From assembly GCA_930367215.1 (NCBI GenBank), contig OV884056.1:227469127-227533126 (forward strand): a stretch of 64,000 nt of DNA, in the 5' to 3' direction. This document shows, piece after piece, positions 10,865 through 22,800 of this stretch (position 1 is its first letter; every line of letters begins with the position of its first letter). The translations under genes and the position numbers were made by a program. The notes beneath the pieces were generated by a model. The model saw nothing but the letters and a program-made list of their open reading frames with translations. It searched no databases and was not told where the DNA came from. Origin of the DNA: Pollenia angustigena. Taxonomy: Eukaryota; Arthropoda; Insecta; Diptera; Polleniidae.

Positions 10865-13800
10865 GTTAGTATTTGTTAAATAAATTTTTCATTGAAAGAA
10901 TATTTAATTTAGAATTTTAAGATTTTCAATTCATACAAATTGTTGCTTAAGTTAAAGTAGACTCAACTTTAGTTACATTTTTAAAAAAGTTTTAGTTACC
11001 TTTTTGTTCTAGAATTGAAAGGAAAATATATGAAATACTTTGGGAACAAAAAGATAGAAGAAAAAACGAAATTGTTGCTCTGATTGTGAACAAAGCTTTA
11101 CCCACATACCTTATATTTTTTCGATTACAAATAAATCTATTTATAATTGAATGACATTCTTGATTTTAGTTACACTTGTAATTTCAATCTTTAATTTTAG
11201 TTTTTATTTGCCACTAGCATTTAACTGTTACCTCGTTGTCGTCTGCCTCTCTTTCGCGGACATTTTTTTATGACAAAGTTTATGTTTCTATGTTTAAACA
11301 AAAAATAGTACCAACAATTTTAATTTTTTAGGTTCTCATTCACTCAGGACCCTGCACCTATAATTTTATGTTTCTAAGTTTAATGTTATAGAAAATTCAA
11401 AAAGTAACACATGTTGAATGGAAAAGTAAAAGAAAGAAATTTAATTTCTCGTATTTCCCCTTTTTGGTACTTTTTATCTCCCCATTAAAGTATCAAAAAT
11501 TTTAATATTTTAATAGGAGCCCATAATTTATTACACAGTAAAAAAAATTGGGTTTTTGAAGCACTACAGAAAAAAATCGCATAGTCAAGCGCTTCAATTA
11601 GAGAGCTCTTATACAGCAGTAAATGATAAAGAATAAAATATACAAAAAAGCTGTTTTTTTAGTGCTGACGACGAAGCACGTTTTAAAGCGAAAAATATAA
11701 AAATATATTATGGTCTACGAAAATGATTGAAAAAAGGCATTAAGGCAAGTAGAAGCAAAACATTAATGAATATTTAGTAAGCCCTTTAAAAAGCACTTTA
11801 GGAGTGCTTTGTATTCATGTTTAAAGAAACGCTTACTTTCAGCAGAAAATAGTCCTCCAAACCGTGAGGACCCCCTACAAAAATGAGGCATCCCATCAGC
11901 GGGTTTGAAGCGATTTGAGGTATACAAAAATAGGTATGATTTTCAACCCTTAAACGTTCGAATTTTTTAAAAGTACCAGTATACCTTTGTATTTTTTAGA
12001 TAAGCTACGAAGGTCATATAATTATTATTGTGTATTGGTTTAAAACAGTGATAACCACTCCATAGACTCGCGAGCCAGTCAATAATCTTTTTTTTTCACA
12101 CAGACACGGTCGGCAATTCACATGTATATTACAACTTTGTTCGTTTCAAAACATCAGACTATCATCAGTCTCTGCGACCGCACACAAGCACATAATATCT
12201 TTGTGTGCGTGCGTTCGGGGCTTTTTTAGTTCGGGGCTTGGTTATCACTGGTTTAAAAGATAGATTGTGTGACAAAAAAATTCAAAAATACATGTTTTAT
12301 CCGTTTACTAAACAAAAGGGCCGAATTTCAAAAAGGTACCAGATATCCGCCTCTTGCTGTTTTAATGTGCATCTCTTTAAGTATAGGAGATATGAGGTTT
12401 TACCTTCTAAACATTCGAATTTCCAAAAATCCCATCTTAGTGGATCGATCCAACCTCCGGTCCAATTTTCAACTTTTTATCTTCAGGCGTTTAAGCTGTC
12501 CGATGATTAATCAGTCAGTCAGTCAGTAACGTTTCAATTTTATATGTGTATATATAAATTGGGAATAGTACTTGATTTCAGTTACATTAGCTTTAATTGA
12601 GAACAATAAGGAAATATACCTCGACATTATAGAAACATAACAAAATCTAGTTAAGCTTGAGTTCATCACATTTAATGTTTCATTAAATTATTTTGCTGAA
12701 GGAATGAATCTTACAACAAGAAATTAATTAAAATTTCTTTATAATTATTATTCTTTGCTGAGCTGTGGATCGAACTCGGGTTGAATTTACGTTTCGAGAA
12801 TAACCACATTCTCATCATTAGAATTCTTTGCAGTTCTATCCTCTGCACCACTGCGGTGCCTGCTAACCAGCAGTCAAACATCACTCTTTAACCAGTGGTG
12901 CAGAGTGTAGAACTGCAAAGAATTCTGATGATGAGAATGTGGTTATTCTCGGAACGTAAATTCAACCCGAGTTTGATCAGCCAAGAATAAAAATTATCAA
13001 TAAATTTTAATTAATTTGATGTTGAAAAATTCCTTTCTTCATAAAAATAACACTACGTGACAGTTTTTTGACCGAATGAATCTGACACCTAATCTTTATG
13101 TCAAATTTTCGGGAGAGTGCTTTAAAAGCATGTGAGATAAGGTCATGATGGCTTTATTGCTCAATTGAATGGGAGAAAAAGCCATAATGGCCTTATTGCC
13201 CAATCATCGAGAGAGGTAAGGTCATATTTAAAATTTTGCGAAATGAGAGATATAGCCATATTTCTTTTCGCAAATGAGATTTAAAGCCATATTTTTTCAG
13301 AAAATTGTTATGCATGGTGTAAACATTCTGTAAAAGGGAAAATCTTTAGTTATCATTGAGAAACATTTTTTTATTCTTGTGACGCACGCAGGAAAACTAT
13401 ATTCAGCAAAGCACTGCCGCAGGCCGTCACGCAGAAAAACTTTAGTATGCGAAACCGGATTTTAACACTTAACTTTAGTGTCTCCGGAACTGAAATGGGA
13501 GTTAAAGCCATTTTCTAATATTGCTAATGTGAGCTAAGGCCATGATGGCTTAATCTCCCATTCAAATGAAAAAAAAAAAACAAAAAAGGCTTTATCTCCC
13601 TATTGAGTGAGAGCTAAAGCCATCATGGCCTTATCTACCATGATATTAAAGCACCCCCCAAATTGTCTACTGTGCTGCTGTTCTACTTTTGACAATTCTG
13701 TTCATAACAAAATCTATTATATAAATATAAGTGTTGGTCCACTTTTTTTCGATTACTGTAAATAGTTTATGTAGTTTCCTATATGAAAGTATTCAAGGTC

Positions 13801-16800
13801 ATTAATTTAATATAATTAAAAGATTATTTATTTTATTCTCAATCTCATCTGACGTTTCGTTGGTATTTTTTCCAACTTCTTTTATAAATATAATAATTAT
13901 TTTTATCAGTTTACATCATTTATAAAATATATCACAGTATTTTGTAAAATATATTATAATTGCTTCCAAAATGTATGTTAACTACACTTATTTAAAACCC
14001 CTGTATTGAAGTTAATAAAACTTAAGCTACCTTAGACCAAACATGATTAATAGTTAAAAAAATTTTCTTAAAAATTCAAACAAAAAAATTGTATTTAACC
14101 ATAATCAAAAATGAACTAATTTAACCTTAAACTAATAACTTGTTTTTCCAATAAAACCAATGACTCAACAAAAAACTATAAACATATTCAATATCAAATT
14201 AAAAATAATTTTAAATTAATATTTCTTTAGATCCCTCGGCTTGGTCAACAAATCAAGTACACGCATGGTTACGATCCACCCTACAACAAAACAAGCTACC
14301 AATTATTGACGACATTGAAAGCAAATTTAATGAAAATGGTGCCGAGTTATTGCAACTAACAGAAGATGAATTTATCAAGAGAATACCAGAAGTAAGTCAT
14401 ATTTAAACCTTTTTTATGGTTTTATAAAAACGTAGAAAAAACATAAAAATACTTTTTAGCTTATTTACATATGTATATCAAACTTGTTCAGCAATACTGT
14501 ATTAACTTAAAATTTCAAAATTCGCAGTAAAAACAAAACACTTTTTATTAAGTATTAAAAGCATTTGGAAATGAATTTTCAAACAACCATTTCATTACCA
14601 AAAAGTGAATATGCATAATACGCTTCGATTTTTTCTAAAAACTAAAAAAATAAAAATTTTGAGTTAATACACTATTGTCGAACACGTGCGATATGCTTTA
14701 TGATGTTAGATATGAATTTTAAAAAAAGACAAGGTCGCGGCAGCTTTTTTTAGTTACCAACTAAATGTTAAAGCTAAAAAAACACAAACAAAATTTGTAA
14801 GATGAAGTCAAAAGCACATACTCACTTACATATACATACATAAGTATATGCTTATGTCAATTGTTAATCGATAGAATGAGAGAGGCAGAAGAAATTATTA
14901 CTTTGTTGCTAAATGACAGACAATCTTTAGTTAAATAAAGATAAAAACAACATTTTAGTTAAGAGTAAGAGAGATAAAAGAATAAATGCAAAAACAATAA
15001 TTTAAAAAAAATTAAAATAACGATGAAGAAACAAGTTACGACATCTTGATGTTGACGTCATTTACAAATAATACAAAAATAAATAACTTTTAGTTTTTGC
15101 TTCTGGACATAATTATATGAAATCACAAAAAATTTTAATTATAAATAAGAAACAAAACAAAGGAGTGTAAAAAATGAAAGTAAATGAAAGCTTTCATCTT
15201 AAATATCTTCTCTATTACAAACAAAAACTTAGGTACAGCAAAGAGTAGCAAAAGAAAATTGAGTAAAATTTTTATTCTTCTAAAAATGTCAAAAACCTAA
15301 ACAAGTTGCAAATTTTTGTTTTTTTGTTAGCAAAAAAATAACACACGTCAAAACCTCCAAAGACTCAAGACACACACTCACTTTTTCGTTAACTCTCTCT
15401 CTCTCCATCAAAATGTGTAAACAAAACAAAAGACTTAAGAAACGAGCGCACTTTATTAACTCATTTTAATGGAGCATGTTGTTTTTGGATTTTTTTTTTT
15501 TTTGGGAAAAAAAAAGAAAAGTAAATGTGAAAATAAAAAAATACACACAAATTTAGTAACCGTGGTCATGGCTGAAGGTAAAGAAAAGAATGTGTGAAGG
15601 TTGTTTAGTGAAACTGCTGCTGCTGGATGTAAGCGACAACAAACACACACACATTCATTCTTCGTGATTTTTTATATGTTTGGTTTAGTATACAGATGTA
15701 CTTTGGTAAAGGTAGTCTTAATTGCATAATGGGTCTAAATGCAACAATTTTGCTTTGAATGTGACATTTTAGTATTATCGGAATTTTAGAAATATTGTGA
15801 GAAAGTTAACGGAAATGCCCAAGGGAAAAAAAACTTTTCTAAGCGGTTTCAAATTGAAAAACAAAGTACAATAATAAACATCGATTTTCCGAAAATTAAT
15901 TTGACCAACAGTCTTATTTTTAAAAATAAAACATGTTAATAAAAGCACAGAAAAAATTCTTAGTAGTTTTTCATCAATCAAAAAAATTTTTTTAAAAGTA
16001 TTTAAATTTAATTAATGTGATAATTGAATCAATTATTTTTTTTTTTTGTTGAATGAAAATTAAATATATAATTTTGATTTAAATAACATTTTAGTTGTTT
16101 TTAAATAAATCTTGAATTAAAAAATGAATTAAAAAACAAAAAATTATTTCTTTTAAAACAAAATATTTCAAACTTGTGAAATTGTTGTTGGAAATTGTCG
16201 AAATCGATCAACACATTGTTTGAAACGGCAAAGTTTTTTTAACATTTTTTTAACTGCCTGTTTTTAGAAAACGTAAGCAAGTGAGTGAGTGAGAAATAAT
16301 ATTGAAAACAAAAACAAATTTTCGTTTTTTATTGTTGTTTTTAATATAATTTCTCACTCACTTGCTTACGTTTTCTAAAAACAGGCAGTAAATTAAATTT
16401 AAAAATATTATTTATTGAGAAAAAAATATTCAAAATATTAAATTTTTACAATTTTAGTAATCAATATAATCATTTTGGTAATAGGTGCAAAATCAACAAA
16501 TGGGTTGCTTGATTTTATGAATTTGGAACAAATTTGGTGATTAGAGACAATTTTTATTTTTTTCTGTAAGGTTTATTAAACAAATTTTTATACAAAATTC
16601 GTTTCATAAACTCTTTATTAACCTGTTTTAGTTTTTAGCATTACAAATAAATAAACATCGGCATAGTTTGTACCGGCTGCTTTAACGATCACAGCTGTTC
16701 TTACAGTCTTATGCAAAAAAATGTTTCGGGTCCAATGCGAACTTTAATTTTTTTTTTTTTTTTGCAAAATACAGAGAAATTTAAAGTTATTATCACGAAA

Positions 16801-19800
16801 TGAAGTTCGATATTAGTATTAAACTATTTTTTATTTCGGTAAAGGTATTTTAACTATAGCGGTATCGGTTTTAGTTATTTAATAAACTTGGGGACAACTT
16901 ACGGCATTCGATATCGATTCCCATTTAAGACATTGATGTCCGACGCGATCTTCATTCTTTCTAGCCATGTCACACAAAAGTGACTGACGAGAAATAGGAT
17001 GTTATTGCAGTAATAAAAAAACTTAATGAAAAAAAAATTTTTTTGGAAAAACAAAAATTTAATTCATTTTATTATAGACAGTATGACAAAAGGTAAAAGA
17101 AAAATTATTTTACATTTTATTCTTAAAATGCAAGGACACCAAATTTGTTGCATTTTTGTGAGAGTGTTTATTGTCGTGCATATATGTCCGACATGGCCTT
17201 GCATTAAACAAAGTCGGGAGGCTCCTCGTCGGACTCATGCGTGCGACACTCTTATTTGTTAAACACTCTCTGTTCTTAACCCATTAAAGACTGAACCCCG
17301 ATTTCGTGGTACGATTTTGATGAAATTTTACACATTTGATATTATGGGCATTTATATTGACATTGCGTTTTTTTTTATTTTTACCTGTCAAACCTTGGCC
17401 CCTAGACCATGGGTATTTTTCTACCCACTTCGCTCTTAAAGAGTTCTAAAACACAAGATTTTTTGTAAACCAAAAATTCAAAAAATTCATTTATTGCATA
17501 CATTGATGTGTGTGTTGTGTGCTTATTTCACTATGTACGTTGAATCTGTCCCAACGGGAAAAGAGGGAAGTACGGATGCCTTCTAGAGGGCCTTTGTATT
17601 CCATCTTTTGAATGAAAAGGATGGTTAAATTTTAAGGGCCGATGTTGATTTTGAATAAAACACCAATTATTTAGGAAGATATTGTCATTTATTTTTATTA
17701 TGAAAATATAAGTATGGTTCAATCCTGTATGGAACAAAATATCGGCCAAATGACCGCCGCGACCTCGGCGCTACACCTCCATCCGATGGTCTAAATGTTC
17801 GATGACGCTGAGGCATAATTAAGATTCTATGCCGTTAATGGGCCGAATTATCTCATCCATCTTGAATTGTTGCTTGCTTATCGACGTACACCTTTTCTGT
17901 CAAATAACCCCAAAAAAAGAAGACCAACGGTGTCAAATCAAATGATATTGGCGGCCAATTGACATCGCCACCACGTGAGATAACACGGCCATTGAATTCG
18001 TTGCGCAAAAGATCTATTGTTTCGTTAGCTGTGTGGCACAGTCCTGCTGAAAGCACATATCGTCCACATCCATATCTTCCAATTCGGGCCATAAAAATTT
18101 CGTTATAATCTCACGATAGCGAACACCATTCACAGTAACTGCCAGACCGGCCTCATTTTGGAAAAAATACGGCCCGATGATGCCGCCAGCCCATAAGCCG
18201 CACCAAACAGTCACTCTTGTGATCGCTATGGTTTTTCGACAATTATTCTTGTATTATCATTCGCCCAAATGCGGCAGCTCTGCTTATTGCCGAATCCACT
18301 GAGGTGAAATTGTGCCTCATCACTGAATCACGAAGTGCACGATGTGCATTTTGATTTGAACGCCCATATTAATAATAAGCCATAATAAGGTGAGGTTCAC
18401 ATTCAACATTGGCCCTTTACAAGGCTTGCTCGCTTTATTCCACTCTAATATCTTTTTACACACGTTGTCATTGCTCTCGCTTCTTTTGCAGTTACATAAG
18501 AATGGTAACGGGATCAAAAACAATTATTTTGCTTTTGCTGGTGCGAAAAAACATAACAAAAAATGTTACTCCTTCTCTTCTCTGTTGTCATAGAAGGGAA
18601 TGTGGAATGTTTTATATTTTATACGAAAGAGCCGAGGCCTTCTTAATAATGCTTTGGATGCTGCTATGGTGTATGCCAGGAATTTACACTGCATGCTAAG
18701 AAAACCTGAAGGATCTCCAATCATGAGTCAATTTTATTTCATGTGAGCGTTGTTGAAGCATTGGTGTAAGAGAAAAAGTTGTCACAAATGCACAAGAAAT
18801 GGCAAAGCGCATGGAGAGCTTTTACCATATGATAAGCCATATTATTCAGCTTGGCCGTTTTGGACAATGTGAAGCAAAACTGAGTTTGGTTGTACAAAAT
18901 GCAAATTTTAGTAACACCCAAAGGCTTGTTTTGCACATTTTCATGCTGGTGTCCCAAAAAATATAAAATTATCTCAATAATCGACCACAGTTGTGATATA
19001 AATTTCTTTATTTTTTACTAATAAATAGTTCATTTTACATAAAACATCGCATTTTTACTTGCCAAAATTTTAAAAAAAACTATGTGTTTTGAACCCTCAG
19101 ACAGCGAAGTGGGTATTTAAATACCCATCTCATTGAATCAAACCTGTGGTCAACGTTATTGGCCCACTTTAGCTAATATTTTTTTCTAAAGCAGAGCACA
19201 CCTAAGGCTGTAAGTCACCAAGAGGGTTTTCCGATTTTCCACTCTCCCAATTGTCCAGAGCCGTTGTCGTTCACTTTTTTCAAATATTAAAAATTGCTAA
19301 CTTGTAAGCCGCTAACTTACCCATTTAAAGGGGGCAAAATTTAATTTCAAAAATTTGTTTAAGTAGTCTTATCCTTTCTTTATCTATCTGTAAAAACCAA
19401 TTTCCGATACCTCTTACCAGAAGTTGGCCAGAATTTTTCTACGAAGGCTCTGTTTTTGGGTATTTAAATACCCATCCGTCCTTAATGGGTTAAGCAGTTA
19501 ATATTACTGGTAGTATCCTAAATTCCAATATTGACGTTTTCGAAAAGATAACGCAAAAAAATGCTATGGCCCCCAGCATTTTATTTGCTGAAAGTGCCTT
19601 GGCGATATCGAATGCCGTAAGTTTCCCCTGTAATATATATTCTTAAATTATTATCGATAGATTTTGGTATATAAAGATTTCTAGATGAAACTGTTTTTTG
19701 AATGCTTTTGTACTTAGTAATTTTTTGTCAAAATATAAATTTCTTAAAATTTTCTTAACGATTTTATCGAAAGCTCAGTATGTTTTTAATTTTAAAGAAT

Positions 19801-22800
19801 TCTTCCATTACTGGAAATAAACAACTTGTGATAGAGAGAGAATTAATTTTTTACTTTTGAGATATTTTATGAATTTTATATTGTCCAGCTCTTTGTATTG
19901 AGAAATTTTTTGTTAAAGCTAGAAAACTTTGATTTAAAAATAAAAAGAATTTTAGCACTAGCACCATTCAGACCATTGTGCAGCACTCTTTAAAACGTTA
20001 AGTAAACAAATAAAGAAACCAAAAAAAACACAAAAACCAACTGCATGTTTTTTGAAGTGCAAGTGATTGTGCTTAAACTGCATGACGCACAACAGAAAAA
20101 AAAAACAAAATAGAAGGTTACATTTGTTGCTAGTCACTTGCAGGTATAGAAACCTTTAAGTACCAATCGCTGGCTGGCTAGACTTATAAGAAACAATACA
20201 ATTTTTATACTAAAGACAACAATAGTTACAGCAAACAAAAGAAGAAAAGAAAAAAAATAGATTTAATGTAAGGCAACGACCAGCAACGACATTGCAAGGT
20301 GAAAGTGAGTCGTCATAATGATCATATTGTAATAACGATCATTACACAAAACAATAATCATAACAGTGGGCATCATGATGATGGTAACTTTACAGGCAGA
20401 TACCACAACAACAACATAAAGAAGAAAAAATTGTAACCAAAACTAAAAATAACTTGTGTCAGACCAGAAATTCACTTGTATGTACCTGAATGAAAATACA
20501 AAAAAAAAACCAAAAAAACATGCCAAATGTATAACAGTGCATTGCAGTTTTTTTTTTATGGTTTATGTATGATCAGTTTTAAATTTATGGTTTTGTTTTT
20601 TGCATTTTTTGTTTAGTGTTTTTTTTTTTATTTTTTAGCTTAAAATTAATTTATTTTTTAATGACTTAATGAATTTTAAAACCTGATTATTTGCTGCTTA
20701 TTTTTGCTAGTTAATGGCTTTCATTGTTTTAATCTTATGAATTATTTTATGATTGGTAGTTGTGTGAGAAAATATTGTGTAGGAGGAAGTTTTTCTTCTA
20801 GTTTATTTACCTGTTAGAATAATGTGATTGTTTTTAGATTTTAATTATTAAAAATTCAGGTCAGGTTTGAAAAAAAAATTAAAAATTTTTAATATTTATT
20901 TATTTTTAATTCATTACAAATGCAATGAGTTCTTAATAATTATTATATAGCAGATTAGAATTTGTTAATTGATCTGTGATAAAATCAATTATTTTTAAAA
21001 GAGAGGGCAATCTCTCTCAACAGCAAATTCGGTTGATGTCATCTGCTTGGAAATAAGATGACCTAGCCAGTTTTACATATTCTGATATTTTTAAACCTCT
21101 AGATAGTAACAATAGTCTCATTATACCCTCATTTAAACAGGGAAGAGGGTATAACGCGTTTATGCTGATGTTTGTAATACCTTAAAATATTGGTGCTAGA
21201 ACCACTTTTAAGTAAACTGATCGATTCAGAATCACTTCGATCCGTCCGGCTGTCTGGCAGGCTGGCTGTCCATGTAAAGCTTTTGCAAAAGTACAGATCG
21301 CAATTTTTCGAAAATAATAATATGAAACATGATACATAGGTTAAAATTGGCAAAGGTCAAGGACCAAGGCGATTGGAAATAGGCAGAATCGGACCATAAT
21401 TTATCATAACTCCCATACAAGCTTCTTTCCGAAATAGTGGTTTTGTGCCCACAAACCATCTTATTATATTGGTATTTTTATTGGAATCGGTCCAGCCTTT
21501 AATGTCGTAATAATGTTGGTATTGACATGCAAATTGGCGACAATACTTTTAAAGACACCTACTATATCACGGCAAATTGTTGCGCTGTTGATCCAAAATT
21601 AACCAAATGTCCTATATAAACCTCCATCCACAAACCACTTTAAGAGAATATCTAAGTAATATTCGGAACAAAGAATTTTTACATGAATCTAAACCTCATA
21701 ACACAATTTTATTTTGGCCGATCCATGTTTTCCTAATAGGGTAAACTCTTCAAAACAAATACAAGTAAGTGTCATACTACGCCACTTTGTAACATTTCTG
21801 ATCAGTATACTCTGGCTTATCATCATGAATACATGAACGCTCGAACAACGCTATCAAATAATCTAAATTTAGTTCGAAAGTCAGTCATGAATTCGTTCCA
21901 CTTATAGAACACTTTTGATTTTTATGCAGCTTTTTTGATGAGGCACGTACATTAATGGAGTTAACATTTAGAATAGTTCGACGTTTGGTGCGGTTTACTC
22001 GCTGGGGGCATTATCGAACCAAATTTCCTTACACTTAGACATCAAGAATGCGTTACGTCAAACACAGAACAGCTACCGTGCCCACACTCCCGAAATCATT
22101 TTTAAATGTTAATGTCATGTATTCATCTTTCGAATAAATAGAAATCTAATTATCAATTTGCTTACATAGTGAAATGTAGCTACAGTTTCATAAAGTTTAA
22201 AACATATTTTGCATCTATGGCAGTTTTTTAAATACGAATAACTCCTTTTCAAATTGTCGAATCGAGACAAAAAGTAATCCTTACAAAAATAAAAATCATA
22301 TAGATATTTTAATACGAAATTGATACTATTTACCCATATTTATACAGCTTTTATAATAGTTTTTCCTTTTTCAAATCTTAATTTCATTTGTTTTAGTGCG
22401 GTAGTAATTTGCATGCCCATTTGGAAATATGGAAACTAACATACTCACCAGAATATTCCAAAAGCACAAATCACATGTCACAGCCCATCAATATGTGGAC
22501 GAACAATACAATGCATGCATATAACAATGGCATGGAAGAAGATACCGAAGGTAATTACCACATACATAATTTAAAAACACAAAATCTAAAAATATATAAA
22601 TTTCTTTTTAAAAAAAATTAACAGAGGAAGATGATTTTCTTAACAATACAAATACTAGCGTCATCTCTTTGCCATCCCTACACCAAGCAACCAATGGCCA
22701 ATTTAGCCATAACGATAACGAGGTGATTAATACCACCACCAATAATGGTATTAATATAACCAATAACAACACAAACACAAGTAACAGTAATAATACCAAT

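Larger units (their letters stand above)
10865..14230 (+). other. Ets98B: Ets98B intron 1 (3,366 bp)
   Basis: Starts GTTAGT and ends TATTTCTTTAG. It contains a dispersed-repeat block at about 11330-12520 with a 205-bp hAT MITE inside, a palindromic SINE-type copy (12655-13050), and an element with ~55-bp inverted ends rich in GGCCATGATGGC-like motifs (13100-13667). No coding exon was recognised between. Confidence 0.85.
17280..19489 (+). mobile_element. piggyBac-like element, 2,210 bp, TTAA target site
   Basis: The element starts CCCATTAAAGACTG and ends CCGTCCTTAATGGG, inverted repeats with two differences. TTAA stands on both sides (17276-17279 and 19490-19493), the hallmark target of the piggyBac superfamily. 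Subterminal copies of GGGTATTTAAATACCC-like motifs occur near 17409, 19111 and 19456. It encloses a decayed piggyBac transposase C-terminus on the + strand and a mariner-type pseudogene on the minus strand. Confidence 0.85.
16891..19627. mobile_element. outer inverted-repeat DNA element of the intron 2 nest
   Basis: Ends are GGGACAACTTACGGCATTCG followed by ATATCG on the left, and CGATATCGAATGCCGTAAGT followed by TTCCCC on the right: 24 of 26 bases complementary. Once the 2.2-kb piggyBac-like insert (17280-19489) is taken out, only about 500 bp of the host element remains. It has no coding signal, so it is a short non-autonomous element of unknown superfamily. No convincing target duplication was seen. 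Confidence 0.7.
14392..22396 (+). other. Ets98B: Ets98B intron 2 (8,005 bp)
   Basis: Begins GTAAGT and ends CATTTGTTTTAG. About half can be assigned to inserted elements: a hairpin at 16253-16389, the nested stack at 16891-19627 and an R1-family repeat at about 21120-21880. The remainder is AT-rich and without recognised features. A CACAGAAAAAATT / TTTTTTTCTGT pair at about 15947-16566 may be a decayed TA-type MITE. Confidence 0.85.

Noticed and set aside
15947..16566. Fourth CACAGAAAAAA-type TA element
   Set aside because: CACAGAAAAAATT and TTTTTTTCTGT are present, but the flanking TA duplication is missing and the ends are incomplete; kept only as a note on intron 2.
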